From Bacteroidetes bacterium GWF2_49_14 (GTDB lineage Bacteria; Bacteroidota; Bacteroidia; Bacteroidales; UBA12481): DNA of 37,252 nt. Of the stretch, positions 22,590-30,864 are shown piece by piece; within the stretch, counting starts at the first letter, position 1, and the number at the start of each line of letters is the position of its first letter. A program made the position numbers and the translations under genes. The notes under the pieces were generated by a model. The model searched no databases. It was given only the letters and a program-made list of their open reading frames with translations, and was not told the DNA's origin. The stretch is taken from assembly GCA_001769295.1 (NCBI GenBank), contig MEOR01000009.1, forward strand, positions 1 through 37,252, written 5' to 3'.

Positions 22590-25500
22590 TCTTATCCACA
22601 CCAACAACCCCTTCCCCGCCTCCACCTGAAAGGATTCTCCAATCTTCAGCTTCCCTTCAGCCTGGAACTTATCCACAGCAGGAACATAAAGTTCAGCCTT
22701 GGCCGGATCGATCCCCAGAGCCTTCCAGTCGATCTCGAGGTTGATCCTCGCCGGACCCGCCGCCCAGGAGGCGATCGCCACTAATGCTTCTCCATCCTTC
22801 TTATACACCGTTGCAAGTATATCAGGCCTTCCCGTCTTCACGGGGCAGCTCTTCACCCAATACCCTAACATCTCCGACTTCGTAATTCGGAATTGGTCCT
22901 GGATCTTCCAAAGATTGGTGGGATTGCCGGCCCACGGCAGCCGCGACGTCATCCCGTAAACCATGCCCCGCCACTGGTTTCCTCCATCCTGCAGCATCTC
23001 ACCCATCAGGCCGAAAGGAATTCCGGAAACCTCTGTCATCCAGTACTCCGGATTCGCGTTGTAATCAAAATACTCCCCGAACCAGAGCCGGTCGAGGTAG
23101 GGGAAATGCTCGAGGTAAAGATTGGCCGAGTTGGTGAATCCGTCACGCGGATTGAACTGGTTGGCCGAGTGCAGGTCGATCCGCGATCCGGGATTGGTCC
23201 GCTCCAGCACCTTCCGCACCCGGTTCATGATGCTGCGGTCAAAAGCCACATCATCAATATAAAGTCCGTCAATACCCACATTCTTCGTCAGCCAGTCGAG
23301 CCCCTCGAGATAGTAATTGTGCCACCTGGAAGTTCCCGTGTTAATCACGGCTGCATCCTTCAGCTCCGGAACAAACCAGGCCGGGATGTAGTTCCCGTCG
23401 AGATGCTCCTGCAGCCAGGAGTAGCCGCCGCCGGGACCGTACGAAAGGATCTCATTGCCAAGGGATTTCAGCGCCCAGATCTCGGGACAGATATTGGTGA
23501 GCTCCCTCACGGTATAGTAAATCTTCACCTTCATGTCCCGCCTGTGGGCGGCATCGATGTATGCCTTCATCAGGTCGGGCAACATAAACGGATAGTTGAT
23601 GTAAGGATTGATATCCGTGGCATGGTGCACGTTGATCGTATTGGCACCGGCCTTCTGAATGGTATCCAGTGGCATGAACTTATGGTAATACCGGTCGTGC
23701 CACTGCTTGGCCAGATCAAGTTTCCGGAACGGCGTGATCAGCATATTGATGTCGAAATGCAGCGTATCTCCCGGTTTCAGGGTCCGCTCCCCGCTGAAGG
23801 CGCTCACTTCGTACTCGTCGCCTTCACGCTCCAGCCGGATTCCCCCCTTTCCACCGTTGTACCACGAGGGCGGCATGTTCAGGGGTTTTTGCTGATAGAA
23901 ATTCGTGTTCAGCGGCCGTTCGTAATTTTCTGCACGGAAGGTTGCCTGCAGGCCGGCATTCACAGTCCCCAGCCACGGCCCGTCGCAGTTGAAATAAGGA
24001 TCCCAGGTATAGGTATACTCCGATGGGGCAAATCCGCCCTTCTGGCCCAGCCCCAGCATGTATTCAACCTTGTCGCCACGCATCGGGATAACAAACTCCA
24101 GGTCGGAAAGATTTACGGCCTGATCTGCCGTCACGGCAATCCGGTAGGTGAGAAACCCATCGAACTCGAGCCGACCCTTCAGGTCAAATTTTACGCTTCC
24201 GGCTTTCCATCCCGATGTCCATTCCGCCGCCCCTTCAGACTGTTTGGTTATGCTAAAATTTCCTTTCCCCGATTTTACTTCTTTCCCTTCCATCTCCACC
24301 TCAAACCCCATACCTTCAACCAGAACCGGCTCCGGCTTGGCAGCCAGTTTTGTCATCTCCGGCGCAAACCAGCTGAAAATCTGCTCGGGCAATCCCCTGG
24401 AATCGAGCCTCACATCCCTGCCGAGTATCTTAACGAGGTTCCCCTCAACTGTAACCGGCTCATATCCCGCCACGATCCCATCCTCCATCCCGATATCGGA
24501 ATTCAGCCACCGTAACCTCGAATGATTCTCCGGCTTGCTGTCCCCCCGATCCGCCAAAACCCCCTCCTTCACCCACAACTCCACCCCCACCACTTCTTCC
24601 TTCAAACTTCTCCCCTCTTCCTTTCCTTGAGCCTTGAGCCTTGTGCCTTGAGCCTTAACTTTAACCATTCCTTTGTACCACCCCTCTGCCAACCCCTTCG
24701 GCACATCCACCCCGATCCACAACGGCTGAACTTTTCCCTTCTCCACCGGTACCGCCTTGACCAAAGGCTTCTGGTCCCAGTTATTGCCTCCCTTATTGAA
24801 ACAGGTCAGGTTGTCCGCGGGAATCTTACTGCCTCCGGGCATCGACAGATCAGAAAAAACGACCTCCAGATCGGAAATATCCTCCTTTGCGGCATATACA
24901 GCGATCTGAAAGGAGTAATATTCAAATTGCTGAACGGTGTCCTGAATTTTCTTCAACGCACCCCGTTGGATCCATCGCAAAGGCAGATCCGTCCACATCT
25001 TAACCGGATATTCGCGGTACTCCGGGAAGAGCAGGAAATCCGATTCCGGCGATGAAGTCAGGAAATTCGCGGTTTCAGTCCGGGTGGCGATCACCTCCAT
25101 GGGCCAGAACGAATGGAACCGGTTGATCGACTGCATCTCGGTGGCCGTGGCCTGGGGCAACTCACCGGCCGGCTTCAGGGCTTTCGCCCGCCAGGCCGGA
25201 TCACTCTTGTCCCCCGGAACCAGGTAGTTCACTTTCGGATAGGAGCCGCCGCTGCTCTTGAACGGCAGATAATAGAAGTAATAGGTCCCCGCTCCGGAGG
25301 CCGGCTCAAAGATCATCTCCCCAAACTCCCGGTTTATCTCCAGTCTGATAACGTTCGCAATCCTTTTCCCTCCGTTCGCCGGATACACAAAAATCTCCTT
25401 ATCCTGCGGATTCATATCCTTCCGCCGCCACGGAATATTCACATAAACAGCCTCCGCGGGGCTCTTAACCTCCACAACAATCCGTTGATTTCCAAGCGAA

Positions 25501-25592
25501 TCCGGGTTCCAATTGCCGATTGTGTACGAAAGTTGGGCCGAGGCGCCGGCTCCGAGGCAGGTGAGGAGGAGGAGGGTAAGTAGTTTTTTCAT
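22587..25592 (-). CDS. DUF6067 / GH123-N-like putative glycosidase, exported
   Basis: 1001 residues. Signal peptide MKKLLTLLLLTCLGAGASA. Beta domains follow (about 20-330), then SRLRWLNSDIGMEDGIVAGY, which I associate with the DUF6067 (GH123 N-terminal-like) family. A TIM-barrel-like region has NTINVHHATDINPYINYPF, MKVKIYYTVRELTN, and strand-end GLYIDDVAFDR with Asp780-Asp781. A C-terminal beta domain ends GLLVWIR. GH123 enzymes release beta-GalNAc, but the catalytic residues here cannot be assigned with confidence. A linker at about residues 313-325 is a translated TTGAGCC array. It is the last gene of the right-hand minus-strand block, with a complex hairpin array in its leader. Confidence 0.78.
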   Translation of the reverse strand: MKKLLTLLLLTCLGAGASAQLSYTIGNWNPDSLGNQRIVVEVKSPAEAVYVNIPWRRKDMNPQDKEIFVYPANGGKRIANVIRLEINREFGEMIFEPASGAGTYYFYYLPFKSSGGSYPKVNYLVPGDKSDPAWRAKALKPAGELPQATATEMQSINRFHSFWPMEVIATRTETANFLTSSPESDFLLFPEYREYPVKMWTDLPLRWIQRGALKKIQDTVQQFEYYSFQIAVYAAKEDISDLEVVFSDLSMPGGSKIPADNLTCFNKGGNNWDQKPLVKAVPVEKGKVQPLWIGVDVPKGLAEGWYKGMVKVKAQGTRLKAQGKEEGRSLKEEVVGVELWVKEGVLADRGDSKPENHSRLRWLNSDIGMEDGIVAGYEPVTVEGNLVKILGRDVRLDSRGLPEQIFSWFAPEMTKLAAKPEPVLVEGMGFEVEMEGKEVKSGKGNFSITKQSEGAAEWTSGWKAGSVKFDLKGRLEFDGFLTYRIAVTADQAVNLSDLEFVIPMRGDKVEYMLGLGQKGGFAPSEYTYTWDPYFNCDGPWLGTVNAGLQATFRAENYERPLNTNFYQQKPLNMPPSWYNGGKGGIRLEREGDEYEVSAFSGERTLKPGDTLHFDINMLITPFRKLDLAKQWHDRYYHKFMPLDTIQKAGANTINVHHATDINPYINYPFMLPDLMKAYIDAAHRRDMKVKIYYTVRELTNICPEIWALKSLGNEILSYGPGGGYSWLQEHLDGNYIPAWFVPELKDAAVINTGTSRWHNYYLEGLDWLTKNVGIDGLYIDDVAFDRSIMNRVRKVLERTNPGSRIDLHSANQFNPRDGFTNSANLYLEHFPYLDRLWFGEYFDYNANPEYWMTEVSGIPFGLMGEMLQDGGNQWRGMVYGMTSRLPWAGNPTNLWKIQDQFRITKSEMLGYWVKSCPVKTGRPDILATVYKKDGEALVAIASWAAGPARINLEIDWKALGIDPAKAELYVPAVDKFQAEGKLKIGESFQVEAGKGLLVWIR
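24625..24657. repeat. CTTGAGC heptamer array within DUF6067 gene
   Basis: Four tandem units (CCTTGAG, CCTTGAG, CCTTGTG, CCTTGAG) followed by CCTTAAC, read on the minus strand as VKAQGTRLKAQGK with a 7-residue period, in a linker between beta domains. Confidence 0.85.
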
Positions 25593-25597
25593 GGCAA

Positions 25598-25786
25598 AAA
25601 TTAATAATTAATAATTGACTCGGCTGACGCCTCGCTAATTGGCCTCCCTGCGGTCGGCTAATTGGCTCCCTTCGGTCGCTAATTGGTTCGGCTAACGCCT
25701 CACTAATTGGCCCTTCGGGCTAATTAGCGCGTAGCGCCAATTAGGGCTTTAGCCCACAATTAGCCGACCACAGGGAGGCCAATTTC
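25598..25786. repeat. Array of (C)TAATTGG-spaced small hairpins in DUF6067 leader
   Basis: TAATTGG or AATTAG cores recur about every 17-24 bp: near 25634, 25657, 25678, 25702, 25719, 25737, 25756 and 25778. GC-rich mini-palindromes separate them (CCCTTCGGG, GCGCGTAGCGC, GGGCTTTAGCCC). The outer blocks at 25641-25665 and 25756-25780 are 25-nt inverted repeats with two mismatches. A TTAATAATTAATAATTG run precedes the array. Neighbouring hairpins share their AATT arms, so they cannot all form at once. The array fills the whole 200-bp gap. Confidence 0.85.
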
Positions 25787-25792
25787 TTATTA

Positions 25793-27175
25793 TTAAATCC
25801 CTTCCAACGAGCTCAGTACTTCCCTCAGCCGTGCGTCGCTGGGGTTCGGCGCCCTCGGATCAATGATCTTTCCTTCGCGGTCAATCAGGATAAAGGAAGG
25901 TATATACCGGACCACATATTTATCATTCTCCTTGGTGCCGTCATGCAGCTGCATCCAGGGGAAGCCCTCGTCGGTAACCATCTTTTCCCACTCCTTTTTA
26001 TCCTGATCTACCGAGATGCTCATGATCACAATGTTTTTCTTCTGATAATCCTCGTACAACTTCTTCAGGAAAGGGATCTCCTTCTTGCACGGTCCGCACC
26101 AGGTAGCCCAGAAATCGATGAAAATGTACTTGCCCTTGAACTGCGAAAGGGTATATTCAACCCCCTGCATGTCAACAACTTTCATATCAGGCGCCGGCAT
26201 TCCGGGCATGATGGCGGCCCAGTCGGAAGCCTTTTTCTTAATCTCCGCTACCTGCTCCTGATTTTTTGCCAGGGCATAATACTCCGCAAGCTGGGCATCA
26301 ATCCCTTTGGTGCTGTTTCCGTCAATCTGCTGGCCGAGGTCATTAAACATAAAGGTCTCAACCATATCCGGATTGGTAAAGGTCTTCTGGATGAAGTCAA
26401 ACTTGGCGACCAGGAATTCCGGTTTTCCCCAGACATCTCCCGTCAAGCCGGCAGCCTTCTGCGCTTCCTCGGAAATATAATTCGTCAGGTACTGCATGGC
26501 TGCAGGTACTTCAGCCAGGGTCGGATCCGTCAGGTCGATCCCCTTTTCGAGGTCCTTCCAGTTATCCGGAAGGATCACCGTATCCTTTTTGGCGTAATAT
26601 TGGTGCATCATGGAGAACTGATTCATGTCCATGATCTGACCGAATCGAAGGTTCAGTTTCTCAACTTTGGCGTATCCGGCATCGAAACCTTTAACAGCCT
26701 CATATTTAAGTAGAAGCGCATCATAGGCCGTTTGGAGCGAATCCCGGCTCACGCGGTAATCAGCCGGCTCCTTAACCACAACAGCCATAAAACCCTTGCT
26801 CCATGCCCGCATGATCTTGGTTTTCTCCGCGTTATAATCGGCAATGGGTTTCAGCTTCCCGCCAAAAACCATCGTGCTGTCCCAATTAGAATAGTCAACA
26901 GTCACGGAAAGGTCTTTACCCGGAATCAGGTATACCTGTAAATATTTCTTTCCTACATTCAGATAACCGCTCACGGGCTTGGCAGCAACCTTTTCATAGG
27001 TAAAGGTGCCATCAGCCGCCTTGGCGAGGGTATCCGTCTTCTGCCCTTCCATAAATTTCAACACAAGGGTATCTGCATTCGTAATCGTACCGGTTAGCCT
27101 GATCTGATCAGCCGGCTGTTGCTGGCAGCTTATAATCAGGGCCGCACTTGCAAGAATCAATAGGGTTTTTTTCAT
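25793..27175 (-). CDS. DUF4369-TlpA lipoprotein, thiol-disulfide oxidoreductase (copy A)
   Basis: 460 residues. Lipoprotein signal MKKTLLILASAALIISC with Cys17. A DUF4369-type beta domain (about 22-115, RLTGTITNADTLVLKFMEG) is followed by a helical middle (120-320). The C-terminal TlpA thioredoxin domain has APDMKVVDMQGVEYTLSQF, active site WATWCGPC and cis-Pro region YIPSFILIDREGK. It probably reduces or isomerises disulfides, or senses redox state, on the periplasmic side of a membrane. It is a paralogue of the next upstream gene (27332-28729), with which it is co-oriented across a 156-bp repeat-filled gap, and of the partial gene at 3-572. Confidence 0.92.
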   Translation of the reverse strand: MKKTLLILASAALIISCQQQPADQIRLTGTITNADTLVLKFMEGQKTDTLAKAADGTFTYEKVAAKPVSGYLNVGKKYLQVYLIPGKDLSVTVDYSNWDSTMVFGGKLKPIADYNAEKTKIMRAWSKGFMAVVVKEPADYRVSRDSLQTAYDALLLKYEAVKGFDAGYAKVEKLNLRFGQIMDMNQFSMMHQYYAKKDTVILPDNWKDLEKGIDLTDPTLAEVPAAMQYLTNYISEEAQKAAGLTGDVWGKPEFLVAKFDFIQKTFTNPDMVETFMFNDLGQQIDGNSTKGIDAQLAEYYALAKNQEQVAEIKKKASDWAAIMPGMPAPDMKVVDMQGVEYTLSQFKGKYIFIDFWATWCGPCKKEIPFLKKLYEDYQKKNIVIMSISVDQDKKEWEKMVTDEGFPWMQLHDGTKENDKYVVRYIPSFILIDREGKIIDPRAPNPSDARLREVLSSLEGI

Positions 27176-27205
27176 GTTACTGGTTACTGGTTACTGATAC
27201 TGTTT

Positions 27206-27317
27206 AACGTACCCACCCCCTGGCCCCCTCCCTCGACCAGGGAGGGGGAATGAGCACCGGCGAAACTTCGGAGCGAAGCCCCTCCCTGGTCGAGGGAGGG
27301 GTTGGGGTGGGTACGTT
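27206..27317. repeat. Large imperfect inverted repeat between TlpA paralogues
   Basis: The left arm AACGTACCCACCCC continues through CCCTCCCTCGACCAGGGAGG. The right arm carries CCTCCCTGGTCGAGGGAGGG and GGGGTGGGTACGTT. The arms are about 40 bp around a 30-bp centre, and each arm is itself palindromic. A GGTTACT heptamer array (27178-27195) follows on the kinase-like side, next to the copy A start. Confidence 0.85.
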
Positions 27318-27331
27318 CAAAAATTGGATTA

Positions 27332-28729
27332 TTATAAGTTATTCTGTGCATCCAGGAGCTTTCTGGTTTCCGGGTTAGAAGGTCGTGCGCACCTTGCATT
27401 CACGATATTCCCTTCCGGATCAATCAGGGTGAAGGTCGGAATGTACATCACGAGATATTTTTTATTGGCTTTAATCGTCTGGGGATCATGAAGCTGGATC
27501 CAGTCGAAATTGTCCTCATTTACCATCTTCTCCCAGGCGGCCTTGTCCTTGTCAACCGACATGCTGATAAACACGATGTTCCGACCTTTATAATCGGCCA
27601 CAAGTTGCTTGTAGGCGGGAATCTCGGCCCGGCACGGACCGCACCAGGTGGCCCAGAAATCGATAAAGACATATTTGCCTCTGAAATCACTCAGCGACAC
27701 ATTGTTACCATTGATATCCAACAGGGTGAAAGCCGGCGCGGGCTTGCCGGGGGCCAGGGCAGCCCACTTATCTGCCATTACTTTCAAAGTGGCCTTGTGT
27801 TTTTCATGGGTCGATTTATTCAGATACTCCGTCACCAGGTCCTCAATGCCTTTGGTTCCCTCACTGTCAATATACTGCTTCAGTTTGTCATAAACGATCA
27901 CGGAATAAACCTCCGGACTTTTGAACTTTTCATTCACAAAGCTGACCATCGCCCTCTCCAGATCTGGATTGCCCCATGATTTCATCTGCGGGATATTCGC
28001 ACGCTTCATCGCCTCAGTCTGAACATATCCCGATATAAATGCCTTGATATCATTGATCTCCACCAGGGCCGGATCATCCAGGTTCAGCTTGTCCATAAAG
28101 GCATACCAGTCGGCCGGAATCTCCTGGTGCGTGGTGTCGTAATACCCGGCCATCGTCGGATAATTATACAAATCATAATAGACGCTGTATTCCAGCACCT
28201 TCTTCTCCCGTTCCACATACGCCTGACTTAGTCCCGGATTATCGATCTTGAACTTATCCAGAAAATCCACCTCAATCCCGCTGATTGAATCTCGGACCCG
28301 CTTATAATCTGCAGGAGAGTTTGGTGCCCTGTACATCTCATTCAACTTCTGATAGATTGCCGAGCTGGCCATGGTCTTGCTGTGCAGGTACTCAACCGGC
28401 AGTCCCAGCTCCCCGCCGAACCCTACGGATGTATTAAAAGCCTTGCCGTCAAAGGTGATTTCAAGGTTCTTGCCGGGCTCCAGGTACAGGTACAGGAAAA
28501 GCTTGTCGCCCTGCAGAGTTCCGTCCATTGGACTCAACACCTCAAACTCCTTCGAAAAAGTGCCATCATCGTTCACCCTGATGGTATCCTTCGGCCCATC
28601 CAGTGTTACATACAATTCCTTAGTGGTGTAATTCAAGGCTTTCCCGGAAATCACCACGTTTTTTGCCGGCTCTTGGGTGCACGAAACAGCCAGGACAGAA
28701 AGTGAAAGTAAAATAAGCGCTTTATTCAT
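27332..28729 (-). CDS. DUF4369-TlpA lipoprotein, thiol-disulfide oxidoreductase (copy B)
   Basis: 465 residues with the same layout as copy A: lipoprotein signal MNKALILLSLSVLAVSC with Cys17, DUF4369-type beta domain (VVISGKALNYTTKELYVTLD), helical middle, and TlpA domain with APAFTLLDINGNNVSLSDF, WATWCGPC and MYIPTFTLIDPEGN. The C-terminal domain is closely similar to copy A; the middle is much less so, indicating an old tandem duplication. Function as in copy A: a membrane-anchored thioredoxin on the periplasmic side, specific partner unknown. Upstream is a repeat-filled gap to the sialate esterase-like gene. Confidence 0.92.
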   Translation of the reverse strand: MNKALILLSLSVLAVSCTQEPAKNVVISGKALNYTTKELYVTLDGPKDTIRVNDDGTFSKEFEVLSPMDGTLQGDKLFLYLYLEPGKNLEITFDGKAFNTSVGFGGELGLPVEYLHSKTMASSAIYQKLNEMYRAPNSPADYKRVRDSISGIEVDFLDKFKIDNPGLSQAYVEREKKVLEYSVYYDLYNYPTMAGYYDTTHQEIPADWYAFMDKLNLDDPALVEINDIKAFISGYVQTEAMKRANIPQMKSWGNPDLERAMVSFVNEKFKSPEVYSVIVYDKLKQYIDSEGTKGIEDLVTEYLNKSTHEKHKATLKVMADKWAALAPGKPAPAFTLLDINGNNVSLSDFRGKYVFIDFWATWCGPCRAEIPAYKQLVADYKGRNIVFISMSVDKDKAAWEKMVNEDNFDWIQLHDPQTIKANKKYLVMYIPTFTLIDPEGNIVNARCARPSNPETRKLLDAQNNL

Positions 28730-28747
28730 AATTTGTTGATTAAGGTT

Positions 28748-28830
28748 CCGGTCCCCGCTTTCGCGGGGATGACAATTGCTCCTCTCATCCTATCATCATC
28801 ACATCATCACATCATCACATCATCAAATCA
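28748..28830. repeat. REP-like hairpin followed by CATCATCA 8-nt array
   Basis: 28748-28775 is an inverted copy of the CCCCGCGAAAGCGGGG hairpin family. 28791-28830 is a run of about four CATCATCA units. The TGA stop of the sialate esterase-like gene is at 28828-28830, inside the array. Together they fill the 98-bp gap. Confidence 0.88.
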
Positions 28831-30798
28831 TCTAACGTCCGTCCGAAACGGCCCCGCCGGCAGCCCGCTGGGCCCGAACAGGTTCGTTACGTCTGTCGAT
28901 CCCCAGCCGAAGCGAACTTCCTCGGGTCTGGCCACCTGTTCGCTGTAAACCACCACGGTGTTGCCTTCGATCACGGCTTTGGCCGGTTTAAACTGATGAT
29001 CGGCCCCGGCAACGGTGAAATGCTTCAGCTCCTTGCCGTCGGTTTTCAGGCCGCCCTCCGTGTAGTCAAACCAAATACGGATCTTGTTACCTTCCCTTAC
29101 AAACGATTTAAATATCGGTCCTGAAAATACAACATCTTTCTTTCCATAATCCTTTGCAAGTGCCCAAAATGCCAATCTTTTACCTACATCCTGCTTATTG
29201 GCCGGATGAATGTTCTTAAGATTTCCGATATCCATGGTCACCACCATGCCCGTATTCGGTAAGGTTCGCATCGTAAAGTCCTGGGCCTCACGGAGAAGTC
29301 CCGTGCTGTAAGCATCCTGGTAAGTGTAAGGTGCAATCTGCACAAAATAGAACGGAAACTCACCCCGGTTCCAGTCGTGCCGCCAGTTGACGATCATTTT
29401 TGGGAATATCTTCTTGTAAAGCTCGCCGTCATACCGGTTCGATTCCCCCTGATACCAGATCGCACCCTTGATCGAAAAAGGAACAATCGGGGCAATCATC
29501 CCATTGTAAAGAACAGTCGGGAGATTGGGCTCGCCGCAATCGACGCAGTCGGGCATCGGCTTCACAAGAGAAAAGGCCCCGCCCTTGCAGACCTGCCAGT
29601 TTCCGGCAAGCGGCTGGCCTTTTTTTGATTTTTTCGGACTGATTTTCAGCATCTCCGGTTTTCCGTTAATGCCGCCCAGCCCCGAAGTATTGGCCACCTG
29701 AACGGCCAGGATGTTATCGCCTTTCTGAACGATACCGGCCGGAATCTCATAAACCCGGTTGGTTGCCCAGTCGGATACATTCAGATGTGAGCCCACCAGC
29801 TTACCATTAACCCACGTGATATCCATTTCATCAATAGGCCCGAGTTCTAGAACCAACTCCTTCCCGACCCAGCTGTCCGGAACCTTGAAAACCAGGCGGT
29901 AATCCACCAGGCCGGTATGTGCTCCGATCCCCGTTTTGCTCCATTCACCCGGCACCGGCATCTCTTTCCACGAAGCATCGGCAGTCGCTTTCACTGCCCA
30001 TTCCGGCGCTTTGTCTCCCGGTTGGAATCCGATGGAGGCGGCCCATTCAGCCTGCCGTTTGTTGAAATCTTCCAGCTTGGCAGCCTTGAATTTCTGCACG
30101 TCCAGTTTTCCGGGTTCCGTGGTGAATGCAGGGATGGTGGCCGCAAACTCCTCACTCATCCAGGCTTCTGCCACGGTACCGCCCCAGCTTGTGAACACAA
30201 GGCCTATCGGAATATTTAAATTTTTATACAGTTCCCTTCCAAAGAAATATCCGGTAGCACTGAAATCTTTAATTGTCTCCGGGGTACAGGCCAGCCATTT
30301 TCCCTTGCAATCATCCAGAGGCTTGTCGGCAAATACCCGTGGAACCGTAAACAGCCTGATATTCGGATAATTCGCCCCGGCAATCTCAGCCGCTGAATTG
30401 TCGATCGGTCCGCCCCATTCCGGCCAGCCCCGCAACGGCATCTCCATGTTGCTCTGTCCCGAGCAAACCCAAACCTCCCCAATGAGAATATCTTCAAGGA
30501 CTGTTTTTTTCTTTCCTGATATTTCGATCGTGTACGGACCCCCTGCCGCAGGGGTTTTAACCCGTACCATCCACTTGCCGTCGGCCCCGGCCACCGTGCT
30601 CACAACCTGCGAATCCCACGAGGGCTTAACACTGACGGTTTCACCCGCCCTGGCCCAGCCCCAGATCGGAGCCACCGACTGCTGCTGAAGAACCATGTGG
30701 GAACCGATTACAGCTGGCAATTTGGTTTGGCCAAAGGCGTAGGAAAAGAAGAAAGAAGAAAGAAGAAAGACGAAAGAAAGACCAAGATTTTTTTTCAT
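28828..30798 (-). CDS. Sialate O-acetylesterase-like SGNH esterase, exported
   Basis: 656 residues from the ATG at 30798 (MKKNLGLSFVFLLSSFFFSYAFG), which gives a signal peptide; an ATG at 30825 adds nine residues. N-terminal beta domain, SGNH core with nucleophile Ser116 in VCSGQSNMEMPL, WGGTVAEAW, an inserted galactose-binding-like domain (about 285-380, WKEMPVPGEW to GDNILAVQVANTSG), GAIWYQGESN (block with catalytic-site Gly/Glu), and late NIHPANKQDVG containing the likely His. Such enzymes deacetylate sialic acids or other acetylated sugars. Acetyl groups on plant or host glycans are equally possible. The signal peptide is encoded by a GAAGAAA array. Confidence 0.9.
   Translation of the reverse strand: MKKNLGLSFVFLLSSFFFSYAFGQTKLPAVIGSHMVLQQQSVAPIWGWARAGETVSVKPSWDSQVVSTVAGADGKWMVRVKTPAAGGPYTIEISGKKKTVLEDILIGEVWVCSGQSNMEMPLRGWPEWGGPIDNSAAEIAGANYPNIRLFTVPRVFADKPLDDCKGKWLACTPETIKDFSATGYFFGRELYKNLNIPIGLVFTSWGGTVAEAWMSEEFAATIPAFTTEPGKLDVQKFKAAKLEDFNKRQAEWAASIGFQPGDKAPEWAVKATADASWKEMPVPGEWSKTGIGAHTGLVDYRLVFKVPDSWVGKELVLELGPIDEMDITWVNGKLVGSHLNVSDWATNRVYEIPAGIVQKGDNILAVQVANTSGLGGINGKPEMLKISPKKSKKGQPLAGNWQVCKGGAFSLVKPMPDCVDCGEPNLPTVLYNGMIAPIVPFSIKGAIWYQGESNRYDGELYKKIFPKMIVNWRHDWNRGEFPFYFVQIAPYTYQDAYSTGLLREAQDFTMRTLPNTGMVVTMDIGNLKNIHPANKQDVGKRLAFWALAKDYGKKDVVFSGPIFKSFVREGNKIRIWFDYTEGGLKTDGKELKHFTVAGADHQFKPAKAVIEGNTVVVYSEQVARPEEVRFGWGSTDVTNLFGPSGLPAGPFRTDVR
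30743..30780. repeat. GAAGAAA heptamer array in sialate esterase-like signal peptide
   Basis: Units GAAAGAA in tandem with one variant (GACGAAA). Read on the minus strand they give the FVFLLSSFFFSYAF core of the signal peptide with a 7-residue period, so the hydrophobic segment is repeat-derived or repeat-expanded. Confidence 0.75.
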
Positions 30799-30821
30799 AA
30801 TATGATATTTACTAATAACCT

Positions 30822-30864
30822 TCAACCTTTAACCGGCAACCGGCAACTTCTAACCGCCAACCGG
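30822..30864. repeat. CCGGCAA/AACCTTC heptamer array at kinase 3' end
   Basis: Units such as CAACCTT, TAACCGG, CAACCGG, CAACTTC, TAACCGC, CAACCGG. It contains the TAG stop (30850-30852) and last codons (PVGG) of the histidine kinase gene, and lies in the leader of the esterase gene. Confidence 0.8.

Noticed and set aside
22893-24515. 540-codon plus-strand frame opposite the DUF6067 gene
   Set aside because: Antisense shadow: no recognisable domain, and the minus strand encodes a complete protein with signal peptide and family motifs.
25598-25786. CRISPR or integron attC array
   Set aside because: The spacing varies (17-24 bp), the spacers are mini-palindromes and not unique sequence, and no integrase or cas gene is nearby.
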